From: a virus | Length of the DNA stretch: 40,334 nucleotides | Direction: 5' to 3' (one strand) | IMG/VR virus record: IMGVR_UViG_3300038548_000189 | Coordinates: 1-40,334 of that record | In this document: one piece after another, positions 30,750-38,701 of the stretch | Position numbering within the stretch: the first letter of the stretch is position 1 | How the letters are laid out: every line of letters starts with the position of its first letter | Program-made: the position numbers and the translations under genes | Notes under the pieces: generated by a model | The model's input: only the letters and a program-made list of their open reading frames with translations | Told to the model about the DNA's origin: nothing | Databases searched by the model: none

Positions 30750-30949
30750 TAAACTGTACCTGTCTTAGCGTAGTTAATAGGCTGTCTTTTGTTCTTTAGC
30801 ACTGAGAATACCCGGCCATCTGTTTTAAATATATAGCCTTCAGTCATAACGGCAATCCTCAAATCATCCACATGAACACCTGGGTCTATCTCGGCTGAGC
30901 ATTCACCGTCTTCATCGGCGGCTCGGAACATGCTGGTTAAATCATTCAT
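30749..30949 (-). CDS. 66-residue protein sharing the TerL C-terminal tail
   Basis: Acidic N-terminus (FRAADEDGECSAEIDPGVHVDDLRIAVM) and a basic C-terminus KNKRQPINYAKTGTV. The large terminase just upstream ends KKVRTPINYASTGSV, so the last ten residues match at eight positions. The shared codons differ mostly at third positions. The gene overlaps terL as ATGA. In several phages the terminase C-terminal tail binds the portal, so this protein may touch the same surface; that is inference. Confidence 0.7.
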   Translation of the reverse strand: MNDLTSMFRAADEDGECSAEIDPGVHVDDLRIAVMTEGYIFKTDGRVFSVLKNKRQPINYAKTGTV

Positions 30950-32535
30950 ACCGAGCCTGTGCTAGCGTAATTGATTGGGGTTCTTACTTTCTTTGGTGAC
31001 TTATACTCTAAGCACATACTAACACCGTCTAATAGATTCGGTGATTCAACGCCGCGGGCCTTCATGTCCTTCTTCGACTCTACCTTAATCTGGCCATTGC
31101 CCATGTACTGTCTTTGCGGCCTGCTTATCTCGGCTTTTAATTCAGTTAAGCAATCCATATCGCTGGAGAATGAAATCATTTCGTTGGGGTCAGTATACAC
31201 CTTATGAATGATAGCGTTATATGTAGCCTCACATCGACATCTTAACCGGTACATTGACTGCGCTCTCTTGTTTAGGAACGCCTCAGCATTGGTTTTATCA
31301 AGCTTCTTATTGAAAGTTTCAGGTTCTTCAACTCCACCGCCACCGCGGAAAGCAACAATGGGCAGATTCTTTGCTTCAAATTCATCTTGAACCGATAGTT
31401 TAATAGCTGGCGCACCCATACCATCGGCATCATAAACAAACTGATCCGTTTTATTGTTAGCGATAAACTCAGTCACCCAGGGCATTGCATCCCGTATATC
31501 GCCTTGCTTCTTTTGCATTGCCTGAAGTATTACCGAGCCATGCCGATAGACCAAGGCTTTAGCATCACCTGTATCCGCGGGGTCAAACGAGACAACCTTG
31601 ACACCGACAGGATCAAAGCCAAGTTTAATATGGGCATCGACACAAGCCTCCACCCACTTAGCAGGTATAAAGACATTCTCTTGTGAGGCGTTATAATCCC
31701 GATCAATCTCTTGAGCGACTGTAACCTCGTCTTGCTCTAATACCTGCTTGTCATACCATGCTTGGGTTTTCCGCGGGTCATCGTGCCAATCCATTACAAA
31801 GACAGGTATCTTGTCACTCATCCGTTTTTTATAGAACTTGTTGCCGTTTCCATTAGGGGTGGATATGTCAATCTGGCAATTAGTGGTTTGAGATAGAGCG
31901 GCATCGGTCGACTCTTGCCGCGGTATAAAAGCAGCTTCATCCACAAAGTAAACCGACATTCGCGCACCGCGGCCTATATCGTCGCCTGACTCACCGGTAA
32001 TAGTGGCGTCATTAGCAGGATTAATAATCTTTAAAAACCCTGCATGTTTGCTTTCATCATATCCATCGGGCCTGAACTCAACCGGCAAGTAGCGCAAGAA
32101 GAACCGTATCTTCTCAAATATACATTTAGGATCACCTTTTTTATCAACCAGGGCCTCCTTTCTCGAGCCGAACCCAACAGTGAACCCAGGATAGAACAGG
32201 AACATTGAAACAGACCAAGAGCCAGCTATCCAGGTTGCGCCAAAGTCTCGAGACTTCTCGACTAATCCCCTTTCAGCAGCCTGCCACCTCTCATACATCC
32301 ATTTCATAAACTCTATTTGTCTTGGGAAGGGTATAAAGGGAATGGCCGCGGGTAATCCTTTCTCTACATTCCTTGGCTCAAAGGTCATACCCCAATCACG
32401 TACAAAATCCCATGGATGGGTTTTATAGTGAATCCTGCAGGCTTCTAAGTATTTGGGGTTGGATCGTATCTTGATAAGCATTTCTGACCGCTGGGCCAGT
32501 ATCGCTGGGTAATCAGGGCTAAGGTAATCAATCAA
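30946..32535 (-). CDS. terL: Terminase large subunit
   Basis: 529 residues. ATPase: Walker A-like EKSRDFGATW (93-102), Walker B VYFVDEAA (195-202, Asp199-Glu200), coupling motif SQTTNCQIDISTPNG (215-229). The RNase H-like nuclease starts at VVSFDPADTGDA (314-325, Asp318 as a metal ligand), with FVYDADGMG and LNKRAQ further on. Pumps DNA into the prohead and cuts it. Overlaps terS by four bases. The C-terminal tail is repeated in the next gene. Confidence 0.93.
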   Translation of the reverse strand: MIDYLSPDYPAILAQRSEMLIKIRSNPKYLEACRIHYKTHPWDFVRDWGMTFEPRNVEKGLPAAIPFIPFPRQIEFMKWMYERWQAAERGLVEKSRDFGATWIAGSWSVSMFLFYPGFTVGFGSRKEALVDKKGDPKCIFEKIRFFLRYLPVEFRPDGYDESKHAGFLKIINPANDATITGESGDDIGRGARMSVYFVDEAAFIPRQESTDAALSQTTNCQIDISTPNGNGNKFYKKRMSDKIPVFVMDWHDDPRKTQAWYDKQVLEQDEVTVAQEIDRDYNASQENVFIPAKWVEACVDAHIKLGFDPVGVKVVSFDPADTGDAKALVYRHGSVILQAMQKKQGDIRDAMPWVTEFIANNKTDQFVYDADGMGAPAIKLSVQDEFEAKNLPIVAFRGGGGVEEPETFNKKLDKTNAEAFLNKRAQSMYRLRCRCEATYNAIIHKVYTDPNEMISFSSDMDCLTELKAEISRPQRQYMGNGQIKVESKKDMKARGVESPNLLDGVSMCLEYKSPKKVRTPINYASTGSV

Positions 32536-33017
32536 CCCATTAAGTCCTTATAAACATTAGATGCTTCGTCATTGGTCATCTCAGCAGCGACTACCGCGGC
32601 AGTGATTCCGATAGGCCCGCCATTGGGTCCACTAACTTCTTTCTTGTCAACAAATAAACCTAAGTGTTTACCCAGCAGCTCTAATGACTTATTGGCTCCC
32701 GAGTGCTCAAACTTAAACTCACCAGACTCTATCATCTCGTCGCCCTCACGTATCATAACCGGCTCTTTCTGCATGCATCGCTCATGCACCTCTAACAGTC
32801 CGTTTATCACGTATTTGGCATCCACAAGCGTCTCAGCACTAATCTCAGCCCTAAGCACAGCTATGCGATCGGCTATGTCATGTTTTGACATATTATCTGC
32901 CGCTATCTGTCTTGCTGACGTTTCGCTGTATCCCGCACGAATAGCGGCTTGTGTGGCATTGTTGTCAATGACGTATTCTAGACAGAAGGCTTCTTGCTTG
33001 GCAGTTAAATCAGCCAT
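32532..33017 (-). CDS. terS: Terminase small subunit
   Basis: 161 residues, Terminase_2 type. KQEAFCLEYVIDNNATQAAIRAGYSETSARQIAADNMSKHDIADRI (7-52) contains the helix-turn-helix that recognises the packaging site. The middle forms the ring-forming helices and a Gly/Pro loop (SGPNGGPIGIT) precedes the C-terminal tail. One base overlap with the upstream gene, ATGA with terL. Confidence 0.92.
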   Translation of the reverse strand: MADLTAKQEAFCLEYVIDNNATQAAIRAGYSETSARQIAADNMSKHDIADRIAVLRAEISAETLVDAKYVINGLLEVHERCMQKEPVMIREGDEMIESGEFKFEHSGANKSLELLGKHLGLFVDKKEVSGPNGGPIGITAAVVAAEMTNDEASNVYKDLMG

Positions 33018-33250
33018 TACTCTTGCACCTCAATAGTGCATGAATGGATAGTGACGTTAACAGGCTCTTCTGGTGTGAATTTATACGCCTTTTTAATACG
33101 AGTGCACCTGCCGCTCAATATGTCGCCAAGGCTGGCTTCATTGTCAGCATAATAAATAGGCTTCAGTGCTGGCTTAACCCTGGCATAGCCAAGGCCAGTG
33201 GGAGATGTTAGCTTCTGAAGGTCTTTGGGGTGTATTTCTAATTCGCTCAT
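33017..33250 (-). CDS. Hypothetical protein
   Basis: 77 residues, mixed (SELEIHPKDLQKLTSPTGLGYARVKPALKPIYYADNEASLGDIL, TPEEPVNVTIHSCTIEV). Start overlaps the preceding stop as TAATG. Next gene is terS. Unrecognised. Confidence 0.6.
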   Translation of the reverse strand: MSELEIHPKDLQKLTSPTGLGYARVKPALKPIYYADNEASLGDILSGRCTRIKKAYKFTPEEPVNVTIHSCTIEVQE

Positions 33251-33537
33251 TACCGATTGACCTCAATGATATTAATATCTACCCCTTCATTTTGTAGCTT
33301 CACGGCGTCATCTATATTCATATTTTCGTCAACGAATATAACATACGTCCTGCTTCGATCTATCTCTATCAGTTTTGATTCAGTTTGTGTCATTGCAACA
33401 GGTACGAAGTCACCATTATTAAAACAGTCGATTTCTTCTCTTGTGCAAGGGATTAACGCGCCAGGCTTGGCTTGTTCAGCCATTTTCTTCATTAAGCTAT
33501 TGGCGGCGGCGGTTTCGTTATTGATTAGATAAAACAT
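33250..33537 (-). CDS. Hypothetical protein
   Basis: 95 residues from ATG 33537, preferred over TTG 33546 because GAGG lies ten bases upstream. FYLINNETAAANSLMKKMAEQAKPGALIPCTREEIDCFNNGDFVPVAM, then strands (RTYVIFVDEN, VDINIIEVNR). Not recognised. Confidence 0.6.
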   Translation of the reverse strand: MFYLINNETAAANSLMKKMAEQAKPGALIPCTREEIDCFNNGDFVPVAMTQTESKLIEIDRSRTYVIFVDENMNIDDAVKLQNEGVDINIIEVNR

Positions 33538-33561
33538 AGATAGCAATCCTCGCGGTTGTTG

Positions 33562-33747
33562 CTAGTGTAAGATACCTGTCTCATTTTTGATAACAGATAG
33601 ATTGTATTCGTTCAGGATGATCATTATAACAGAATAGGGCTCATCTTTGTTGACCTCTTTGCCGTCAACGTTTTTGACCTTGTCGCCCAGTTTGTAGACT
33701 TCTGTATTATCAACCTTAATTTCGCTCTGGTTGTTTATGTTAGTCAT
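33562..33747 (-). CDS. Hypothetical protein
   Basis: 61 residues from ATG 33747, which has AGGG eight bases upstream; the ATG at 33783 lacks a site. NNQSEIKVDNTEVYKLGDKVKNVDGKEVNKDEPYSVIMIILNEYNLSVIKNETG reads as a small beta barrel of SH3 or KOW type, but no family is named. Confidence 0.6.
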   Translation of the reverse strand: MTNINNQSEIKVDNTEVYKLGDKVKNVDGKEVNKDEPYSVIMIILNEYNLSVIKNETGILH

Positions 33748-33798
33748 GGTATCAACCCTGTGAATATGGCTGGATTGTACCATAACTCTGATGAATGG

Positions 33799-33891
33799 TT
33801 ACCTATTACGCTTCCGGGTTATTTTTTTAACCTTCCGCTTGGATTTCTTGAGTTTATTCTTTGCTTTTTCCTTGTCTGTATGTCCTGGCAT
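33799..33891 (-). CDS. 30-residue highly basic peptide
   Basis: GAGGA lies seven bases before ATG 33891; stop at 33799-33801. Of 30 residues about half are Lys or Arg (KEKAKNKLKKSKRKVKKI), so it should bind nucleic acid or an acidic partner. It sits eleven bases after the 33903 gene in the same operon. Support is the ribosome site, spacing and extreme composition. Confidence 0.55.
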   Translation of the reverse strand: MPGHTDKEKAKNKLKKSKRKVKKITRKRNR

Positions 33892-33902
33892 TGTCTTATC
33901 CT

Positions 33903-34211
33903 CTAGGTATACTGGGAAACCTCTACAACGTTCTCTGTTTGGGGTTTGTTTATCCTGAAGTCTACCGGACCTACTAACTGTATTGTTTCGTAGCCGGTGG
34001 CAAGCTGAGCTACCATTCGCTCACCCTTGTTATCAAGGTAGGTGATCGGCGTAAATCCTGTCCCTGCGGCGTCTGAACCCTCAAATACAATAGGTTTATC
34101 ATCATTAACCATGCCAATGGCAATGAAGTTCCCTACTGATCCAGCAGCTATAGTAAGAAGCCCTGTTGTTGATGGGTCTGCTGTAGCCACAATGATTGCT
34201 GTTGTTGTCAT
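33903..34211 (-). CDS. Small beta-rich virion-type protein
   Basis: 102 residues, Thr/Ala/Gly-rich strands (TTTAIIVATADPSTTGLLTIAAGSVGNFIAIGMVNDDKPIVFEG, YETIQLVGPVDFRINK). Resembles small phage decoration proteins. It directly follows the large 539-residue virion-type gene, so the two may work together. Confidence 0.6.
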   Translation of the reverse strand: MTTTAIIVATADPSTTGLLTIAAGSVGNFIAIGMVNDDKPIVFEGSDAAGTGFTPITYLDNKGERMVAQLATGYETIQLVGPVDFRINKPQTENVVEVSQYT

Positions 34212-34215
34212 AATC

Positions 34216-35835
34216 TCACCTTATAAATGATCCAATTATTCCGTTTCCGCCACCTACGCTACTTACCGAAAAGTCCTCAAACAACGCTGCGTCGAAAGAT
34301 TCATCACCCGGATTAGCGCTGTTAATGACAAATCCTGGCTGGCCGTTGGTGTTGACAGTACTGAAGAGTATAGGACTTCCCACAACAGTGCCATTGAGAC
34401 ACGCTGTAAACACGGCCTGGCCCCCGCCCACATCGACGGCCTGTATGCTTACATCGTCAGTCGCCGAAACAACAGCGTTGCCAAAGTTACCTCTTTGCAC
34501 TTCGGCTGCGGCACCTGGAATAAGCTCATACAGAGTTAAGGCAGTGCCTATGGCGTATTTAAGCGCAAAATAACCTAAATCAACATTAATGGTTGTACCT
34601 ACAGCCCAGACAGCAGGCCCCATAAATTTAAAGTTTTGGGTTCCTATGGTGACTGTGGCTTTCTGGTTGGCATTGTTAAAATCGTGGACAGACGTTAAAA
34701 TATAAGCGCCGTCTTCTGAGCCACCAAGCACGGATGGGGTTAATTTATCATTTAAAATATCCAGGGTAACCGTACTAAATATTTCATAGCTGCTTGTTAC
34801 CCAAGCCCCGTCACTTTGGTTGAAGTTTTCAGTAAATTGGGTCATTTTTTGGTATCCGTTTAAAGCCACTAATACTGAGTTTTGAGAGCCTTGCGGGTAT
34901 AGACCAGCCTCGGTTGCTGCCTCATCTTCCCATGCTCCTGAGAGCTGTGTATCGATATCTTCGCCAATGTACAACGATGCGCCAATAAAGTTAACATCGG
35001 TTGCGGATTGACTGTTAACAACGTAAATATCGCTTGCATCGGCTGACATGTCAATAGTAATAGGTACCGGCGCGAAAGAGGTGACAAATTGACAAGCTGT
35101 GGGCGTACTCGCCTCAGCCAGCATGGCTATATGGATCTCTTGCTGACTAGGAACGCCTAAGTCGTCAGAAATACTGTCCCAAGGTCGCCACTCACGGTAA
35201 TAATTATTAACTCCCGTGAAATACAATACACCATCAGCCTCTAGGATCGTCCCGTCGTTAGGCTGAAAGATTGCCGCAGCTGTAAAAGCCACTCCCCAAT
35301 AAAACTCTGCCAATGCCTCTGTGTACACCTGTCTTATTACTAAATCCTGCAATCTATTCCTGCGATTGATAGCCGGAAAGGAATCATCCATCTGATCCCC
35401 TGGAATACCCACGATCAAGGTAGCAATAGAGCTTGTTATCTGGGTTTTAAGGCTGGCTCCCTGCTGGCGGTAGTTAGTTGAAGGCTCAAAGGAATCACCA
35501 TCCCAGGCTTCATAAGGTGCGCCGAATCTCTCTATCCATAATACATCATAATCAGCACCAAATAATTCGATATCAGGAGTAACAGCTTGTGTATTAGCGA
35601 CTGTTACATGCCAATTACGCCAGAACGGAGTGGGGTAATAAATCCCACCATTCAGCGGCATTATTTCCTGGTCGGGTAACATTAAAGTAGAGTTGGGGAG
35701 TATTTCAAAGGTTGAGTGGCTACCACCAATCGCTAAACTCGGTACACCGTTTTCAATCTGAGTCGTTGGAAGGTTTTGATTGCCGTATAGATACCACTGA
35801 CAAGCGGTTGACATGTATTTGATAGGTAGGGACAC
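34216..35835 (-). CDS. Large virion-type protein, function unknown
   Basis: 539 residues from a GTG start with AAGGG six bases upstream. The N-terminal half has aromatic-rich strands (GGIYYPTPFWRNWHVTVANTQAVTPDIELFGADYDVLWIERFGAPYEAWDGDSFEP), and the C-terminal 170 residues look like a lectin or concanavalin-like sandwich (LTSVHDFNNANQKATVTIG, GYFALKYAIGTALTLYELIPG, DDVSIQAVDVGGGQAVFTACLNGTVVGSPILF). It lies upstream of terS, away from the tail genes. A second adhesin or head fibre is possible. I recognise no exact family. Confidence 0.6.
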   Translation of the reverse strand: MSLPIKYMSTACQWYLYGNQNLPTTQIENGVPSLAIGGSHSTFEILPNSTLMLPDQEIMPLNGGIYYPTPFWRNWHVTVANTQAVTPDIELFGADYDVLWIERFGAPYEAWDGDSFEPSTNYRQQGASLKTQITSSIATLIVGIPGDQMDDSFPAINRRNRLQDLVIRQVYTEALAEFYWGVAFTAAAIFQPNDGTILEADGVLYFTGVNNYYREWRPWDSISDDLGVPSQQEIHIAMLAEASTPTACQFVTSFAPVPITIDMSADASDIYVVNSQSATDVNFIGASLYIGEDIDTQLSGAWEDEAATEAGLYPQGSQNSVLVALNGYQKMTQFTENFNQSDGAWVTSSYEIFSTVTLDILNDKLTPSVLGGSEDGAYILTSVHDFNNANQKATVTIGTQNFKFMGPAVWAVGTTINVDLGYFALKYAIGTALTLYELIPGAAAEVQRGNFGNAVVSATDDVSIQAVDVGGGQAVFTACLNGTVVGSPILFSTVNTNGQPGFVINSANPGDESFDAALFEDFSVSSVGGGNGIIGSFIR

Positions 35836-35879
35836 TATTAACCCTTATTTGAGGAATGTTTCAATTTTATCATAGGTAT

Positions 35880-36101
35880 TTACCCTACAATCGCACAATG
35901 CGGCTCAATAACTTCTAGGACACCCTCGACCTGCTTTGATTCCCCGTCAGTCTCAATAAATCCCCACACTTCAGATTGACCGCTTGGCACCCCTTGTCGG
36001 CTGCGACCTTTTTCTATTAATACCCTATCGCAACGGGAATCAACTTCATAATTCCTGCACTCAAGATTCGCGCCATTCCACTCATAGACCTCAATCTTCA
36101 C
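35880..36101 (-). CDS. Hypothetical protein
   Basis: 73 residues from GTG 36101 with AAAGGAAAGG before it. Beta-like (KIEVYEWNGANLECRNYEV, SEVWGFIETDGESKQVEGVLEVIEPH). Unrecognised. Confidence 0.55.
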   Translation of the reverse strand: MKIEVYEWNGANLECRNYEVDSRCDRVLIEKGRSRQGVPSGQSEVWGFIETDGESKQVEGVLEVIEPHCAIVG

Positions 36102-36124
36102 CGCCTTTCCTTTAAGGTTCTGTC

Positions 36125-36409
36125 CTATTTAAGTATTTCTATGATTGTATCATGAAAAGACCAGCCGCCACCCGACAGCGCAGCGCTCCCAGCCAAATAT
36201 CTAAACCAGTATTCTATGATATTTTTGCGTAATTTAATCAGGTTAGCCTTTACTCTAAAGACAATTTTTCTTGATTCTGTGTTCTTGGCATAGTTGTTGG
36301 CCATAGCCTTGGCTGCTTCTTCACTGATAACCCCACGATCTACCGCGTCTTTGCCTATATCCTTGATAGCTTCAAATCCAATTTTTGTGTCATTCGGGTC
36401 ATCGTTCAT
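36125..36409 (-). CDS. Hypothetical helical protein
   Basis: 94 residues. Amphipathic, basic helices (DRGVISEEAAKAMANNYAKNTESRKIVFRVKANLIKLRKNIIEYWFRYL) and a short Ala/Gly patch (AGSAALSGGGWSF) that is too short for a sure membrane span. Unrecognised. Confidence 0.6.
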   Translation of the reverse strand: MNDDPNDTKIGFEAIKDIGKDAVDRGVISEEAAKAMANNYAKNTESRKIVFRVKANLIKLRKNIIEYWFRYLAGSAALSGGGWSFHDTIIEILK

Positions 36410-36429
36410 TATCCCGGCCTAATATAGGA

Positions 36430-36630
36430 TCACAATCTAAAGCTGGGAACCTTCCATAACTCCCCATTGAACCACCTAGCATGCCATCCACAGCCGTTTT
36501 CATCCCATGCCTCGGTAATCTCATTACCTGCCGGGATATAGTGCCTCGTCTCAGCAGGCAGCGCTTCAGGGTGAAAATCTGAGAGCTTTCTCAATGCGAA
36601 AATATCCTTTTTGTTTCTCAGCCTTATCAT
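36430..36630 (-). CDS. Hypothetical protein
   Basis: 66 residues (RNKKDIFALRKLSDFHPEALPAETRHYIPAGNEITEAWDENGCGWHARWFNGELWKVPS). The Trp-rich end suggests a small compact fold. Not recognised. Confidence 0.6.
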   Translation of the reverse strand: MIRLRNKKDIFALRKLSDFHPEALPAETRHYIPAGNEITEAWDENGCGWHARWFNGELWKVPSFRL

Positions 36631-36666
36631 GCTGTCAAGTATAGATGATTAGCGGGCTGTATGGAA

Positions 36667-37254
36667 TTAAGCCAATTTCTGCTCCAGGGCGTAGGCATGG
36701 CGGAATAGGCCGATCATTATTGAAGGGTTAGATTGCTCCCTGCCCTGCCTCCTTATTTCTTCTGTTTTTGCTTTGATGTAGGCGGCCTCTGCGATCTCTG
36801 GACTAAGGAAAGACCCTAGTCTTTTTTGCCTCTTGTTAATACATATTTGAGCTATATAGGTTCTGTTTTTCTTATCCAGATGAACTCCAGTTGGAAAATC
36901 CCCTTTATTCAACTGATTTTGCGTTAAAATACTATTCGACCTATGATCAACAAAGAGGCAGGTTGATGGCGAATACTCTTTATTTCCCGGAATTAATATA
37001 TCTTTATCTAGCTCCCTGCCTTCCCAGTCCTGACAAACCATCCACAACCTGAAATTACTAAACAAAAGCCACTCGCTACAAACCGAGCCCCCCTTATATG
37101 AAGGGAACTTATCTAAAAATTTAGCACTATAGACCCTTTCCAGCATTCCTCCCCAGACAACGTAAAAAGGGCAAATGATGCGCATACCATTTTCTATCCG
37201 ATTAACCCGATAAGGGGCATCATTAATACCAGACCCATAAACAATTCCTTTCAC
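36667..37254 (-). CDS. AP2-type homing-like protein 3
   Basis: 195 residues from GTG 37254 with AAGGAG upstream. The first 110 residues carry WGGMLERVYS, YKGGSVCSEWLLFSNFRLWM and GRELDKDILIPGNKEYSPSTCLFV, a phage HNH-like family. Residues 121-165 (GVHLDKKNRTYIAQICINKRQKRLGSFLSPEIAEAAYIKA) form an AP2-type DNA-binding domain like those of the other two homing-type genes. Unlike them it lies in line with its operon and has no leader RNA element. Confidence 0.78.
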   Translation of the reverse strand: MKGIVYGSGINDAPYRVNRIENGMRIICPFYVVWGGMLERVYSAKFLDKFPSYKGGSVCSEWLLFSNFRLWMVCQDWEGRELDKDILIPGNKEYSPSTCLFVDHRSNSILTQNQLNKGDFPTGVHLDKKNRTYIAQICINKRQKRLGSFLSPEIAEAAYIKAKTEEIRRQGREQSNPSIMIGLFRHAYALEQKLA

Positions 37255-37280
37255 CCTCTTACTCCTTAGTGGTTAGGGGG

Positions 37281-37478
37281 TTATTTATCGCCCGTGTACA
37301 GTAATAAATAATCGCAGTGGTACAGGCCCGTTCTCTCGTTTTGATAAAGAGGCGACGTCGGCAGTATTTGAATAACCAATCGATTAGGTATGTTGCCCTT
37401 AATAAAATCATCTAACTGCTCCCCGGTGTAGTCAAGCAGCACAGCTGTTGTTGTTCTCATAACTCTATCCGTTGTCAT
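37281..37478 (-). CDS. Hypothetical protein
   Basis: 65 residues (TTTAVLLDYTGEQLDDFIKGNIPNRLVIQILPTSPLYQNERTGLYHCDYLLLYTG). Start is unsure: ATG 37478 has no clear ribosome site, while ATG 37460 has GGAT seven bases upstream. Unrecognised. Confidence 0.55.
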   Translation of the reverse strand: MTTDRVMRTTTAVLLDYTGEQLDDFIKGNIPNRLVIQILPTSPLYQNERTGLYHCDYLLLYTGDK

Positions 37479-37495
37479 TAGTGTTTGTTAGGGGG

Positions 37496-37666
37496 TTAAC
37501 CTTCAAGCTTCTCTCTCAATTCATCAAATTGAACCTGCAGACCAACCTCTTTCTCATAGTTTAATGTGTGGTAAAATGTGGCATCAAGCCCTTCGGAGAC
37601 CGGGCCTTTAGGAAGAAGATTCAGGATAATTCGAATCTCGCTATCTTCTAAAAATAGCTCTTTCAT
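37496..37666 (-). CDS. 56-residue hypothetical protein
   Basis: ATG 37666 overlaps the upstream stop as ATGA. Acidic and helical (KELFLEDSEIRIILNLLPKG, YEKEVGLQVQFDELREKLEG). No motif. Supported by coupling and a continuous frame. Confidence 0.6.
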   Translation of the reverse strand: MKELFLEDSEIRIILNLLPKGPVSEGLDATFYHTLNYEKEVGLQVQFDELREKLEG

Positions 37667-37842
37667 AATTCCATTGTCTCCAGCAAGTAAGCAACTTCGC
37701 TCTTTTCGCCTTGTAACTGCTCGACGCAGAATCTAAGGACGTCGCTAATAGAGTGATCCTCAGTGATTACATATTCATCAGCAGCCGGAATATAAGGCTC
37801 ACTTTCGGGTAATGACTTTAATTTTCTAATAATTTCTGCCAT
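37663..37842 (-). CDS. 59-residue hypothetical protein
   Basis: AGGAGA lies eight bases before ATG 37842. AEIIRKLKSLPESEPYIPAADEYVITEDHSISDVLRFCVEQLQGEKSEVAYLLETM: a likely helix pair with a polar middle. Unrecognised; coupled to the next gene by ATGA. Confidence 0.62.
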   Translation of the reverse strand: MAEIIRKLKSLPESEPYIPAADEYVITEDHSISDVLRFCVEQLQGEKSEVAYLLETMEL

Positions 37843-37879
37843 CCTATTTCTCCTGGTTATGCTTCTTTATGGGGAGTGG

Positions 37880-38143
37880 TTAGGCTCCGAAGTGCGCCTT
37901 TAGTATCTTGGTGTCAATATCGCCGCGAGACTCCAGCCCTAATGTTTCGCTTTTGCCGTGACACTCCAGGTTATGACTTACAAATCCGGCAGATATAGGC
38001 ATTCTAAATTCCCGAGTCCAGTTACCGTGGGTTTGGTCTTTGATTCGAGACAACACCTCCTTCATGCAGTTATGGTTTACCCAGTCAGGGAATAAGAAAA
38101 TCTCCTCCATTTCAGCTTCATTCTTCATGCAAATATATTTCAT
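37880..38143 (-). CDS. Hypothetical protein
   Basis: 87 residues (KYICMKNEAEMEEIFLFPDWVNHNCMKEVLSRIKDQ, FRMPISAGFVSHNLECHGKSETLGL). The GFVS...CxGxSETL pattern recurs in short phage proteins, as far as I recall, without a known role. Confidence 0.6.
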   Translation of the reverse strand: MKYICMKNEAEMEEIFLFPDWVNHNCMKEVLSRIKDQTHGNWTREFRMPISAGFVSHNLECHGKSETLGLESRGDIDTKILKAHFGA

Positions 38144-38153
38144 TCTCGCCTCT

Positions 38154-38342
38154 CTAGTTAATTACCCGAGCATCAAACTCCTGGATGCGTAGGGCTATAT
38201 AATTGCTAATCTCTTTCCAGTCTGAGCCGTCATAATCGCATTCGTGTCGATCCAGAGCTTTGTCAACTAGTTCGATATGTGCTTTTAGTTCTGGCTTGCA
38301 CTCGGCATCGTGGATACCGGTCATTATTTCGTCTTTGGTCAT
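38154..38342 (-). CDS. Hypothetical protein
   Basis: 62 residues, acidic and helical (TKDEIMTGIHDAECKPELKAHIELVDKALDRHECDYDGSDWKEI). ATGA overlap with the upstream gene. Unrecognised. Confidence 0.6.
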   Translation of the reverse strand: MTKDEIMTGIHDAECKPELKAHIELVDKALDRHECDYDGSDWKEISNYIALRIQEFDARVIN

Positions 38343-38701
38343 AAATCCTCCTTTTCTGCCTTCATTCGCGCATTTGCCCTATCCATCAGCCGATCCCATT
38401 CAAACGGAGATAAATCCTCCTTTAGGATATCGAGAAGATATCTCACCACTCCCGGCGATCTTTTCTTTGGCCTGAATGCGATTATCTGCTGCTGTATCTC
38501 AAACTGTTTAATGCCTAGAGCCTTTCTTTCTGGCGAGCCTTTCTTGCTAGCAAAAATCTCTTTATGAATACTCTTTATCCTAGCGACTAGGTTTTCTCTT
38601 TTCTGTTCATCAGTTAGCGTGTCATCGGTCGAACAACCGGACTGACCTGTTACTAATGCAGCCGTTTTGTTGACCGGCTTTAGTCCGTAGACGTCGATCA
38701 T
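38339..38701 (-). CDS. Hypothetical protein downstream of the helicase loader
   Basis: 120 residues. Basic helical middle (RENLVARIKSIHKEIFASKKGSPERKALGIKQFEIQQQIIAF) and C-terminus DILKEDLSPFEWDRLMDRANARMKAEKE. It overlaps the loader gene as ATGA and may belong to replication or late control. No antiterminator motif seen. Confidence 0.65.
   Translation of the reverse strand: MIDVYGLKPVNKTAALVTGQSGCSTDDTLTDEQKRENLVARIKSIHKEIFASKKGSPERKALGIKQFEIQQQIIAFRPKKRSPGVVRYLLDILKEDLSPFEWDRLMDRANARMKAEKEDL

Noticed and set aside
16310-32000. Many plus-strand frames of 60-150 codons opposite the virion genes
   Set aside because: They are shadows of long, recognisable minus-strand genes and lack ribosome sites and ordered spacing.
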